NCBI GenBank assembly: GCA_016707705.1
Contig: JADJHD010000021.1
Span: 26,910 to 90,909 of the forward strand
Reading direction: 5' to 3'
Source: Bacteroidales bacterium
GTDB taxonomy: Bacteria > Bacteroidota > Bacteroidia > Bacteroidales > UBA4417
DNA length: 64,000 nt
A program made the position numbers and the translations under genes. The notes under the pieces are model-generated. The model searched no databases and was not told where the DNA came from. It saw only the letters and a program-made list of their open reading frames with translations. This document shows positions 1-9,171 of this stretch, piece after piece (positions within the stretch are counted from its first letter, which is position 1; each line of letters starts with the position of its first letter).

Positions 1-86
1 AGCAGGGAACCATTGAAGAGCTGCAGCGTGAATGTGGCTTTGATACCGAGGGGATCGTTTCCGCCGCCCTCGCCCTTTCCCGATAG
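1..86 (+). CDS. C-terminal end of a truncated gene, possibly transketolase
   Basis: The frame starting at position 3 is open from the window edge to a TAG at 84-86 and encodes 27 residues ending in an alanine/leucine-rich stretch. The pattern (GTIEEL, then GF, then a helix ending IVSAALALSR) looks like a real protein tail and resembles the end of transketolase-type enzymes, but 27 residues are too few to name it safely. It is co-directional with nothing else here and converges on the eCIS operon. Confidence 0.35.
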   Translation, partial: QGTIEELQRECGFDTEGIVSAALALSR

Positions 87-393
87 TTTAGTTGTTGGTA
101 GATTAGTTGTTAGTAGTTTAGTTGGTACTGGGGTTTGTTCGGAGTTCGGGGTTCTAGGTTCGGGTTTCAAAGGTGTAGAATTTGAATACAAAGGCTTTGT
201 CTTTTTTCAACCAACTGACGGATTGTCTTACTCAGTGTTTCTAAGTGTCCTTAGTGCCTTAGTGGTACTCAAAATATAGCAAGTAGCAAAAATTAGAACA
301 CGGATGACACAGATGGCACTGATTTACACTGATATACATAGGTTTACACGGATTTGAAACTATTTATCCTTTTAAATAAGTCTATCCTCAATC
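87..393. repeat. Intergenic repeat, copy 1, between convergent genes
   Basis: No gene is seen here. Bases about 85-150 hold repeats of TTAGTTGTTAG type. Bases 238-355 carry the composite repeat found again in the gaps of the 41-58 kb part of the window: a 'GTGTCCTTAGTGCCTTAGTGG' type stretch, then 'GCAAGTAGCA', then a stretch built on 'GAACACGGATGACACAGAT'. A short open frame at 13-279 is made of this repeat and is not a gene. Confidence 0.7.
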
Positions 394-3300
394 TTAGGAG
401 CCGGTTTTTTTGATTTCTACACCACGGGTATGGGAAAACCTCTTTTCAAGCAAGGCTGACCCCATATGCCGGCCATTAAGTGTATAGAACAGCTTACGGT
501 TGAAACCAATTCCACCGGGCTTTCGGAACGCATTTTCCAGGAAAGGATCCAGATTCCCAAACCCGGAAAGAGTCTGCTGAAACCTGTTTTGATTATCCAT
601 CGGATAAGATTCCTTAACGGGCTCTGAGAACAGCTCAGAGGCAACCCTCTCGGGAGTATTCAATTCGGGATGTGCCGATTTCCATTCAGTCCTGAGGTCG
701 CGCATTTCAATATTAACGGGTCTTGCACGCTCGTAGCCTTCATTAATCGTTTGTCCGGAAAGGGAAGGCTGATGAACCGATTCCGGGGAAACAACCTCGT
801 AAATGAATCGTGCATATTGTCCGGCAAAAATTCCATCCGGTCCGCTGATACGGCGGAGTTTGAGAACGGAATGGATCCGTCGGGGCAAAATGTTCCAGCG
901 AACACTATATTCCCGATCACGGGCCGATTCTGAAGCTCGTCCTGCCAGATCGGATATTCGCGCCCTAACCTGAATCCTTTGATTATTCCATGCAGCGGAT
1001 ACCAGAAGCGGGAGATGTCTTACTGATAAACGCGGGAAGGAAATCTCACGCAGCCTGCTTCCTCTTGAAATAAATTCAGCATCTCCCTGAATATTGAAAA
1101 CAGTTCTGTAAGGACCTGTGCCAGGGATCAGCTGGTGGTCATTTCCTCGAATATCCAAATCCCGGGCTTCGACACCAAATATGATTCTGTCACCGGCAGA
1201 AGCTGCAATTTCTGCAGATGCCGGAGGTTCTGATGAAACGAGTTGAATCGGAGGCCCTGCTTCAGTTGGAGTAACACTTTGTTCAGCGGGCTGATGTGAA
1301 ATATCCCTGTGAGGGTGCAGCAGGAAACTAAATAATCTGATCAACGCCTGCACCGCCGGAATTCCAGCCAGCATCGCCAGAATAATCGTTACGGGAGCCA
1401 TGACAGTTGCTGCATTACTGATAATAGCCGCAAACGATACAGGAGCAAGAACGGCCAGAATTGTAAGCAAGGCTGTGCTTGCTCTCTGACTCATTGAGAA
1501 TACTTTTTCAAGCAGACGTGGGAATGGACGGTTCAGAGGCTCCCTGAAAAGAGAACCATTCATCTCGCTTCGGCTTAATCGGGTATTGAAAATGCCGGTT
1601 GCACCAATGATTCTTCTTACAATGCCTCCGCCGATCGCCAGCAGGCTCTGCAAAACTGACATTATGGTATCGCGGATGCTGCTGTAGGCTCTGCGGCTGA
1701 ACTGAAGCACTGCGACAGAAATATCTGATGAAAGGCTGAATATGAAAGCAATGACTCTGCCCATCACCTGTTGAAGATGATTCAGGATATCGTTCATGAA
1801 TATGAGGACAAAATTCATGATGAGTGAGAGGAAGGTATATATTCTTTCTCCAACTGATTCCACCATAAATACCACCTGAGAGACTATCGTCAGGATGTTT
1901 GTCCTGATGCTTGAAATGATAGGTTGCAGGATATCGCGAATTAGTCCGACAAAACCTCCTGTAGCGAGTTCAAAAGCTTTGAATATCATGAGGTTGTTAG
2001 ACCGGGCATCGGTTCCCAGCTGCCGTATTTCCTTGATTGCAACTGCCGGACTACTGCTGCTTTCCCTTCTCTTGTTACCGGTTTGAAGTGCCCGGCTTAA
2101 TACCAAGAGGTAGGCAGTACGGTTTATCCGTATCAGATTGAGGGCATGTGTTCTCGACGACTGAATAGCATAGTACACTTCTGTTGCAACTCTTAACAAG
2201 GAGGGCAGAATATAGCGGTTCAGTGCGAAATCCACCGCCATTTCCAGGAACTGTAAAAGATTGTCGAAGGTGTTGAAGACTCTTGTGAGAATTCGTCCGA
2301 TGGTTGCGACCAGCATGACAAATAAGGTGTTCAGTCGTGCAACCAGGTTTGCTGCAAGCTGACTGAGCATATTGAAGACATTCATCAGTGCATTCTGAAG
2401 CATGGACATCCCGAACGAAACAGCTCCTATCAGGATGGATGCTGCCGTTCCAAGTGCAGTTAACATGAAAGCCCGTATTTCATCCATTCCCGGAATAGGA
2501 GGAAGGGGAATTGAGTACACAATCTGAAGAACATTGTTCACAATTTGCTGAACAGCAGTCTGCATACCCAATGAAACGCCCATTACAATATTAATAATGC
2601 CTATCCTGAGGTTCGCCATAAAGACTCCAGCCATCCCAATAAGATTGGCAATTCCGGCAGATACCATGGAAAGCAACAGGTTGACCTGTCCGCTGATCTG
2701 ATCCTTCCAGGAGTTTATCCGATTCCGAAGCAGTACCATTCCCGATTCAAGGGTGGCTCTTGTCCCTTCCCCTGCCATGTCCAGCGTGTCGCGGGTCGAC
2801 TGAATGCGTTGATCTGCGAGGCTGTTCACTTTGGCTTCACTGGCATTGCTGTCGCTTCGGATACGAACCGATTCAGAGATGGCAGCCTGTTGCACAGGAT
2901 TTGCCGGTTCTGTGGCAACGGCATGGTGATCAGCAGGCAACTGCTCTGTTTCCCTGGGTGCCGCTGCAGTTTCAGGACTTCTGCTTTCCTGATTTTGTGA
3001 AGGCTCAGTATTCCGGTTAGCGCTTCCCGAGGTTCCGGGGATTCTGCTGAATGTACTTTCACTGCGCGAATTCTGATGCAGGCTTTCATGAACGGCAGTA
3101 TTCTCATTTGCAGCGGTATGCATGTCCTGTGAAGCTCCATTTTCATGACGTCCTTCAATCATTGATTCTGCATTCTCATGCGAATGCGCTGCTTCCGGAT
3201 GAATGGATTCTGAAGAGCCATGTATTGCTTCGTTCTGTGTTCTCCGGGGTTCGGTTCTTTCAGTTGCATGATCCCTGACAGCAGGATTATTAACCGGGCT

Positions 3301-3579
3301 TGACCGGTGATGGAATGCATTTTCACGCAGACGGTCCAGCAATGGAGCGTTGCGGTTATTGCCCCGGATCTGATTTTCCCGTGCTGAAAGAGTACGCGGA
3401 TTCCCTGTTTCGCCGGCTCTGTTATTCTCTCTCAGAAGTGATGATGCACTGGTTCCTGCTGAAACAATTCTGCTTTCAGTAGAAGTAGTCTGCACAGGCT
3501 GACCGTTGCGCTGAGGTTGCGCTGCTGCCCTCGATACAGGGGCAGGACGATTAACCGTTTTATGAAGGCTTACTTCCAT
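394..3579 (-). CDS. Large eCIS-linked protein, candidate payload
   Basis: This 1061-residue protein is the last gene of the eCIS operon, just after the AAA+ ATPase, the place where cargo or toxin genes often lie. Residues 1 to about 280 are rich in Ser, Asn, Gln, Glu, His and Arg and look disordered. Residues about 285-480 and 570-800 hold many hydrophobic or amphipathic helices that read like membrane-inserting or tape-measure-like segments. Residues about 830-1061 are a mixed-composition domain I do not recognise. I see no HExxH motif, so it is not an obvious DUF4157 metalloprotease effector, and no signal peptide. A pore-forming or membrane-active payload is an inference; a structural lumen component is the alternative. 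The start ATG at 3579 lies 39 bases beyond the ATPase stop. Confidence 0.55.
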   Translation of the reverse strand: MEVSLHKTVNRPAPVSRAAAQPQRNGQPVQTTSTESRIVSAGTSASSLLRENNRAGETGNPRTLSARENQIRGNNRNAPLLDRLRENAFHHRSSPVNNPAVRDHATERTEPRRTQNEAIHGSSESIHPEAAHSHENAESMIEGRHENGASQDMHTAANENTAVHESLHQNSRSESTFSRIPGTSGSANRNTEPSQNQESRSPETAAAPRETEQLPADHHAVATEPANPVQQAAISESVRIRSDSNASEAKVNSLADQRIQSTRDTLDMAGEGTRATLESGMVLLRNRINSWKDQISGQVNLLLSMVSAGIANLIGMAGVFMANLRIGIINIVMGVSLGMQTAVQQIVNNVLQIVYSIPLPPIPGMDEIRAFMLTALGTAASILIGAVSFGMSMLQNALMNVFNMLSQLAANLVARLNTLFVMLVATIGRILTRVFNTFDNLLQFLEMAVDFALNRYILPSLLRVATEVYYAIQSSRTHALNLIRINRTAYLLVLSRALQTGNKRRESSSSPAVAIKEIRQLGTDARSNNLMIFKAFELATGGFVGLIRDILQPIISSIRTNILTIVSQVVFMVESVGERIYTFLSLIMNFVLIFMNDILNHLQQVMGRVIAFIFSLSSDISVAVLQFSRRAYSSIRDTIMSVLQSLLAIGGGIVRRIIGATGIFNTRLSRSEMNGSLFREPLNRPFPRLLEKVFSMSQRASTALLTILAVLAPVSFAAIISNAATVMAPVTIILAMLAGIPAVQALIRLFSFLLHPHRDISHQPAEQSVTPTEAGPPIQLVSSEPPASAEIAASAGDRIIFGVEARDLDIRGNDHQLIPGTGPYRTVFNIQGDAEFISRGSRLREISFPRLSVRHLPLLVSAAWNNQRIQVRARISDLAGRASESARDREYSVRWNILPRRIHSVLKLRRISGPDGIFAGQYARFIYEVVSPESVHQPSLSGQTINEGYERARPVNIEMRDLRTEWKSAHPELNTPERVASELFSEPVKESYPMDNQNRFQQTLSGFGNLDPFLENAFRKPGGIGFNRKLFYTLNGRHMGSALLEKRFSHTRGVEIKKTGS

Positions 3580-3618
3580 TTGGTATGTTTAGTTGATTGC
3601 AGTTTCTGATTTAGAGAC

Positions 3619-4968
3619 TTACATTGATTTTCCTTCTTTCTGGAACTCTCTTCTTATAGCTTCATCCAGGTCTTCCTTCAAGATTACATTGGAGCCGCTG
3701 GACAGGGCTTTCATTGAGGCGAACCGCATGGAGTTCAAAATGGTACCTCCGGTAATTTCATGAACATCAGCAAGCTGCTCCAGCCTGACCTCCTTTTCGA
3801 GTTCAGCAACCGGAGATTTGGCGTTTTGCCAGATTCGAAGCCGTTCAGCCGGAGTGGGGAGCGGGAAATGAATCACCGATTGAAAGCGTCTAAGGAAAGC
3901 AGGGTCAATATTGGCTTTCAGATTGGAAGCAAGAATCACAACACCCGTGAAATCTTCAATGCGTTGAAGCAGGTAACTTACTTCCTGATTGGCATAGCGG
4001 TCATGGGAATCCTCTACCTTGGTCCTCTTTCCAAACAGTGCATCAGCCTCATCAAAGAACAGTATCCAGTTCTTGTGTTCAGCCATATCAAAGATTCTGC
4101 TGAGGTTCTTTTCCGTTTCACCGATGTATTTAGAAATAATCATGCTTAGATCGATGCGGTAAACATCGCAATTGCAATATTTCCCAAGGAGGCAGGCTGC
4201 AAATGTTTTACCGGTCCCGGGAGCTCCATAAAACAGACTGGTGTAGCCCGGCTTGATCATTTGTCCCATCTGCCAGTCCGACAACAATGTCTTCCCGTGA
4301 AGTATCCATTGCCTGATTTCGTCCAGCTGCTCAAGTGTTGAGTAGGGAAGAATCAACTGTTCCCATTCGAGTTCGGTTTCGATCAGTTTTGCCGGAAATT
4401 CCATATTGTAGTTAGGTTTTCGTTCAATGCCCATTATGAGTTTATTCAGGTATTCGCGTGAAACCGTTAGCGCACCGCTGAGCATTGGTTCTCCCGTTTC
4501 TACCGGGGAAAGGCTCAGAATATGATGCTTTGCGAACAAATGATTGCCGTCGAATATTGAATAGAGTGAAAAACGTTTCTGTAGATCATCACCGGCAAGT
4601 ATAAATGCCGCTGTTTCTCCTGTAGGAATAAAACCGCTGTGATGCAGACCTTTCCATCCACCGAATTCAGTGAACCCACGACCGGTATTCTGGTTTTGAA
4701 CCCAGCAGACATCCAGCAGCTGTGGCCGGATATGTGGAACCAATGCGAGTATAAGAACAAGTCGTTCTTCAGAGGTAAGATGATGTTTGCTTACAAACCG
4801 GGAATAATAGGATTCGGTTCCATTCAATTCAGGGGGTTCGGGAGCATGGAATTCAACAGCTTTCCCATCCCTGCCGAAATAAGCATCAAGCCTGGCATCA
4901 AGATAATTTGAAAACCAGGCTAATTCAGATTCCAGATCTCTGGCGTGTATTTTCAGGGAGTCGGCCAT
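3619..4968 (-). CDS. eCIS AAA+ ATPase (Afp15/Pvc15-like)
   Basis: This 449-residue protein has a C-terminal AAA+ domain. The Walker A GAPGTGKT is at residues 248-255, the Walker B stretch ILFFDEADALF is at about 302-312, and an arginine-containing region (FLRRF) follows as expected for sensor/arginine-finger elements. The N-terminal 200 residues are a family-specific domain. Such ATPases occur in nearly all eCIS loci (Afp15, Pvc15) and are thought to act in the cytoplasm during particle assembly or cargo loading. Its start overlaps the end of the tape-measure gene by 16 bases, which indicates translational coupling. The domain assignment is clear; the exact role in the particle is from the family. 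Confidence 0.92.
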   Translation of the reverse strand: MADSLKIHARDLESELAWFSNYLDARLDAYFGRDGKAVEFHAPEPPELNGTESYYSRFVSKHHLTSEERLVLILALVPHIRPQLLDVCWVQNQNTGRGFTEFGGWKGLHHSGFIPTGETAAFILAGDDLQKRFSLYSIFDGNHLFAKHHILSLSPVETGEPMLSGALTVSREYLNKLIMGIERKPNYNMEFPAKLIETELEWEQLILPYSTLEQLDEIRQWILHGKTLLSDWQMGQMIKPGYTSLFYGAPGTGKTFAACLLGKYCNCDVYRIDLSMIISKYIGETEKNLSRIFDMAEHKNWILFFDEADALFGKRTKVEDSHDRYANQEVSYLLQRIEDFTGVVILASNLKANIDPAFLRRFQSVIHFPLPTPAERLRIWQNAKSPVAELEKEVRLEQLADVHEITGGTILNSMRFASMKALSSGSNVILKEDLDEAIRREFQKEGKSM

Positions 4969-6350
4969 TCAGCAAAAATTGGTTTGTCCATCCAGGGAAG
5001 CTTTACAATGCTGATACTCCATGGAAGTTTGCTTATGAGTATGTCAATGCTTTTGGATTCAATTGTTAGTTTCCAGCTGTAATCCAGTTCCTTTACCAAT
5101 CCTGATCTGGAGAGAAATGCTTCGCGGATTCCCCAGGAGGAGGTGTTTTTCAGGGCAGTCCAGTATTCAAGCACCGCCTTCAGCACCTCATCACAGGAAT
5201 GGACTTCTTCAGCTTCGAGCTGGTCGGGGAATACCATAAGGTGATCAGTGGGATGCAGTCCCAGTAAGAGTTTCACAAGGGGTAGCTCCCATTCCAGAGG
5301 TTTGTCAATTCCTTTGGCAATATAGCTTAGCATTGCGGCAGCCTTGGAAAGTCTTTCAGCCGGAATGGAGGATGAATCAGCATCCAGAATATTATTAATC
5401 CTGAAAAGCTGTAACAGAAACGGATGCAGCAGTACCATCCCCGCATGGGGAACCATGATTCCACTGCCGGGAACTTTTACTGCTTGTGCAGATTCCGAAT
5501 CCTGAATACGGTCAGAGCTTTCTGAATTCTCCCTGATTTTGGAGTCAGGGGATGAATCCTCAGCATTCCTGTTTCCAGTTAGCAATTTGAATGCAGGAAG
5601 TGCGCGAATGGCTTCCTCCATTCCCTGCAATTCTGCCTGCTGCCTTTCAAGCTGTAGGAAGAGCATATCCTGGAAACTCACGTTTTTTCTGACTATTTCC
5701 TTGAAGATTCCGCATAAAAATTTGAGTCTGGACTGTTCATCCACTTTTTCACTCAGCAATTGATTAATCTCCGAGAGGAGAGATTTTGCTTCTTCATTGA
5801 ATTCTTCCGGCGCCATTTTGGATGCAAACAACTCCAGCTTTCCTTTCTTTACCGATATCAGTTGCAGCCAGCGAAAAAGGAATGCATCCTTAGTAGCTTC
5901 TGACCTTAAATGCCGGATAACCTGTTCAAGATGTTTTTCAAAGTCCATCTCTGCCAACAGAACATTAATATCAAGATGTGAGCCTTCCCAGGAAAGAACT
6001 CCAAATTGAAGATAATGCAGGAGCATATTGGTCTCGTATTCATCCTGAAGGTAACTTCCATGAGCGTCAGGAGTGGGAATTACCTCCGAAAGCTGTTCCA
6101 GAAGTTGTTTCAGTATTTCTTCCCGAAACTTATCAGGGTCAGATTCATCCCTTCGCACCTTGATTTCCAGCTTCGGGATATGCATCACTTTTCCCGGAAT
6201 GCTGAATTTGTTAAAGGCTTCTTCAAAAATTGGCAGGTAATCTGATTCCCAGCGGTTCACAAGTTCGGAGCGGGTAGCAAATGCATTATCTGCTGAAGCG
6301 GTTTTTACGATCCAGCTTTGCTTGCGAATCCGGTGGGTAGTGTTCATCAT
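4953..6350 (-). CDS. eCIS tape measure protein (CIS_TMP, Afp14-like)
   Basis: This 465-residue protein matches the contractile injection system tape-measure family at both ends. The N-terminus has the HRIRKQSW element and a following stretch leading to the IPKLEIKV strand at about residues 58-65. The C-terminus has GMVLLHPFL at 304-312, a REAFLSR helix and the LPW...LPWM signature at 442-454. The middle (about 255-300) is a low-complexity Ser/Glu linker. In AFP the homologue sets tube length. The gene lies between the 927-residue unknown and the ATPase, the same relative place as afp14. No membrane segment or signal peptide is seen. Confidence 0.9.
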   Translation of the reverse strand: MMNTTHRIRKQSWIVKTASADNAFATRSELVNRWESDYLPIFEEAFNKFSIPGKVMHIPKLEIKVRRDESDPDKFREEILKQLLEQLSEVIPTPDAHGSYLQDEYETNMLLHYLQFGVLSWEGSHLDINVLLAEMDFEKHLEQVIRHLRSEATKDAFLFRWLQLISVKKGKLELFASKMAPEEFNEEAKSLLSEINQLLSEKVDEQSRLKFLCGIFKEIVRKNVSFQDMLFLQLERQQAELQGMEEAIRALPAFKLLTGNRNAEDSSPDSKIRENSESSDRIQDSESAQAVKVPGSGIMVPHAGMVLLHPFLLQLFRINNILDADSSSIPAERLSKAAAMLSYIAKGIDKPLEWELPLVKLLLGLHPTDHLMVFPDQLEAEEVHSCDEVLKAVLEYWTALKNTSSWGIREAFLSRSGLVKELDYSWKLTIESKSIDILISKLPWSISIVKLPWMDKPIFAEWPTP

Positions 6351-6364
6351 TGGACTGAAGAGTT

Positions 6365-9148
6365 TTATTTCCGAAGGATATTGCCAATCATTAGATTAAA
6401 GGAAGATGGTCGTCCGGAGCCTGAAAGCTGGGTGATGTTCTGGTTGACTTTTTCAATGACAGGTGCCGAATTCAGTGCACTTACAACCTGGTTGATCTCA
6501 AGCAAGGCGTTGTATCCGTCGCTGCCCAGGGTTATTTCCTGATTTGTGTTTGCAACTTGCTGGGTTACCTCTGTTATGGTATCTGAGAGATCCATTTCAA
6601 TTTGTCCGGCGAGATCAAGGAATTTTTGCTTTTCAGCAGGATCATCCACAATTTCTGATTTTGCCTTATAGGCTGCCATCACTTCTCTCATGGATTTCAT
6701 GTTATTCACTGATTTACCAAGGATCAAATCCTTGATGCCTCCCATATTTCCAAGTAAATCCTTATCGATGCCGATTTGTTTGATCAGCACATTGCTTACC
6801 GTTCCGAAGGACTCCTTGATGGTATTGAAATAATCCCTTTGCTGGTCACTGAAGCGGGTTGTCCAGCTGTTGTCGAGGCTATTTTTGATACCTTCTGCCT
6901 TCAGTGTTAGCAATCCATCCAGCTCATTTGCCTTGAAATCGTTCAGTCGTCCGCGAATTCTTTTGTCAATTGGTGAAAGCAGGTTCAAGCCCTTGTCAAT
7001 CACAAATCCCGGCCTGATCGGGCGAATATTCAAAGGAGGTTCCATATCATCAAGTTTTTCAACATCCGATTCCATGTAGGGAAGCATCACATCTCCCACT
7101 ACTATTCCGTTTTCATTGTAGAGCACTACGAAGGTTCCGCCCCTAAGCACGCCGGCAGTATGTTCGAGTCCGCAATGCTCATTGATGTAATTGCTGAAAA
7201 GAAGTCTCTTTTGCCTCTTCTCATTGTCGAATTTTATGAGTTCATCCAGATGATCCAGTACGTCAAGATGGCGATTGCTGATCAGTGAATCGAAGGGAGT
7301 GCTGAACTCGTTCTTGGTAGCGGTACTCAACTGTCCCTTGAAATTTCCCGAGAGCTGCATGGTGTTGCTCAAATGCTGTTTCCATGAGTCATTGGCTGTG
7401 TTTTCCTTTGTATATTCAGCGAAGGAGCCACGAAGTTTGACGCTCGCCATTTCTACGGAGGTATTCAGCTCACTGTCGCGGCTTTCAGCAATTTCCTTGA
7501 AGGTACCTCTGTCCTCAGGATCCAGAATGTCCAGATTCTGAAGCACCTGGGTTTTCAGTCCACCACTGTATCTCTTCACTTCATCCAATTGGTTCACAAC
7601 ATCATAGCGCATCAGATTGTGAAGCTTATGAAGGTCAGAGAAGAAAAATCCGGGTTTAATGACAAGTCGTCCATGATCTTCGCTGAGCATCACGGACCTT
7701 GAATTGAAGGGCAGGTTAAAGCTTTTTATCTGGGCTTCGATAAAGGCATGCACTGCGGCAACGGGCTTCCCGAGGTGACCTTCAATTCTGAAGAAATCGA
7801 ACTGGGAAATCCTGCTTCCAAATGGATTTGATGCTCCGCCCCTGGCATTGTAGGAAGTAGCGTGATAGGAATAGTTATAGGCATCCTTATTTTGAGAGTG
7901 GTATCTGAAATTCCAGAAACGATGGGCCTGAACAATCCTGCTAGGCGGGTAGTAATAGGGAATGGCCTGTTCTTCGAGGCAATGCAGTTCCGAAAGTCCG
8001 GGAGTAATCCTGATATCTGCGTTGGCAGAATCCGTAAACTGGAAGGCCGCGATTAGAGTATTCAGTTTTTGGTAGAGGAAGCGGAGGTGTGCGCGGGTTT
8101 CCCTCTGATCCTGTGTGCTCATCGAAGGATAAAAGCCAGTGCGGTCCGGATCATCATCTCCTGCCCTTGCAAGAGTTCCAAGAATCAGGTGTTTGCTTAA
8201 CTTTTTGTTTGAGGGTGTGCAGATTGCAGAATCCTCGGAGACCAGTTCGAGCAGGTAGTTGTAGGTAAGGGAAAGGTCTTTCAGGAAATCATAATAGTAC
8301 TGAATGCCTGTGTCATCCCGGCGGTAATGTGCCTTGCAGTCCTCCAGTTTGTCCAGCCAGACTTTAGCCGGATCTGCAGGGAAAAGGTCTGAAACTACCA
8401 TTCCAATGCCGGAATAAAGTCCGGAAAATTGCTTCACCAATTGGGCATGAATGTTTTCGGCGGCCTGACGGAACTGTTGTGAAAACTGATTCTCGGTTTT
8501 GATTGCTGCACTCAGCTGGGGCCTTGAAACAAGGACTTCCTCAAAACTGTCATACACATCTGATGGCGCCAGTACTCCCGGATTCAAAAATCCAAGGAAC
8601 TCACGGTCAGTAAGCAGCAGTCGCTGACGATTCCTGAACTCCTGTCCGAGATTGTCACAATCGGAACCCGAACAAAGGTCAGGGTCAAAGAGGTAACTCT
8701 CCATGTAAAGAATGGCGAGGGCGGATGATAGCTTGTAGCCGCTTGCTTCGGTGAACTGGCTTAGTGGCAATGCCCTTTTTTCCTTCGCACCCTTCTCGAC
8801 CAGTTCAAAGAGGGGAATCATTTTTTCTCCGTCGAAGAAGCTGTCATAGCGCGGATTTTTCTCATCATAGGGCTGAAACCTGTCATATACAATATCTCCA
8901 GAAGCCATGAGCAGGTCACCGTCCGCTGTAAGCCCGAGACCCTTGCTTAATCTGACTGTTCGTCCCGGTAAACCTGTTTTCAATCCGCAGATGATTCCAA
9001 TCCCATTAAGTTGGGAACGGTCGAGGCGTATCTGGTCACCGAAATATTCGGCTATGCTGTTCAGTTGAGAAGCTGTCAGGACCTGGTCCTTTTCAAAAAC
9101 GGTATATCCGCTGGTTAGCTCATCCAAACTTCTGATTATCTGTGCCAT
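6365..9148 (-). CDS. Large eCIS protein of unknown fold, fibre/baseplate position
   Basis: This 927-residue protein lies between the second baseplate gene and the tape measure, the slot of the tail fibre (Afp13) in AFP loci. Residues 1-90 form a module with FEKDQVLTASQLN, then GIGIICGL, then LSKGLGLTADGDLL, which looks like a globular N-terminal docking domain. The middle is long and mostly helical. Around residues 650-690 there is a small beta motif with GLEH, RGGTFV and MLPY. The last 200 residues are helical and polar. I do not recognise a receptor-binding domain, collagen-like or fibre repeats, so a fibre role is only positional; a baseplate accessory or shell protein is equally possible. 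No signal peptide is seen. Confidence 0.6.
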   Translation of the reverse strand: MAQIIRSLDELTSGYTVFEKDQVLTASQLNSIAEYFGDQIRLDRSQLNGIGIICGLKTGLPGRTVRLSKGLGLTADGDLLMASGDIVYDRFQPYDEKNPRYDSFFDGEKMIPLFELVEKGAKEKRALPLSQFTEASGYKLSSALAILYMESYLFDPDLCSGSDCDNLGQEFRNRQRLLLTDREFLGFLNPGVLAPSDVYDSFEEVLVSRPQLSAAIKTENQFSQQFRQAAENIHAQLVKQFSGLYSGIGMVVSDLFPADPAKVWLDKLEDCKAHYRRDDTGIQYYYDFLKDLSLTYNYLLELVSEDSAICTPSNKKLSKHLILGTLARAGDDDPDRTGFYPSMSTQDQRETRAHLRFLYQKLNTLIAAFQFTDSANADIRITPGLSELHCLEEQAIPYYYPPSRIVQAHRFWNFRYHSQNKDAYNYSYHATSYNARGGASNPFGSRISQFDFFRIEGHLGKPVAAVHAFIEAQIKSFNLPFNSRSVMLSEDHGRLVIKPGFFFSDLHKLHNLMRYDVVNQLDEVKRYSGGLKTQVLQNLDILDPEDRGTFKEIAESRDSELNTSVEMASVKLRGSFAEYTKENTANDSWKQHLSNTMQLSGNFKGQLSTATKNEFSTPFDSLISNRHLDVLDHLDELIKFDNEKRQKRLLFSNYINEHCGLEHTAGVLRGGTFVVLYNENGIVVGDVMLPYMESDVEKLDDMEPPLNIRPIRPGFVIDKGLNLLSPIDKRIRGRLNDFKANELDGLLTLKAEGIKNSLDNSWTTRFSDQQRDYFNTIKESFGTVSNVLIKQIGIDKDLLGNMGGIKDLILGKSVNNMKSMREVMAAYKAKSEIVDDPAEKQKFLDLAGQIEMDLSDTITEVTQQVANTNQEITLGSDGYNALLEINQVVSALNSAPVIEKVNQNITQLSGSGRPSSFNLMIGNILRK

Positions 9149-9171
9149 GGTAATTTTTTTTAACGAGTTGT

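Noticed and set aside
670..933. Plus-strand frames inside the eCIS genes (also at 4639, 9418, 12048, 16105 and others)
   Set aside because: They are shadows of strongly supported minus-strand genes and show no domain or start features.
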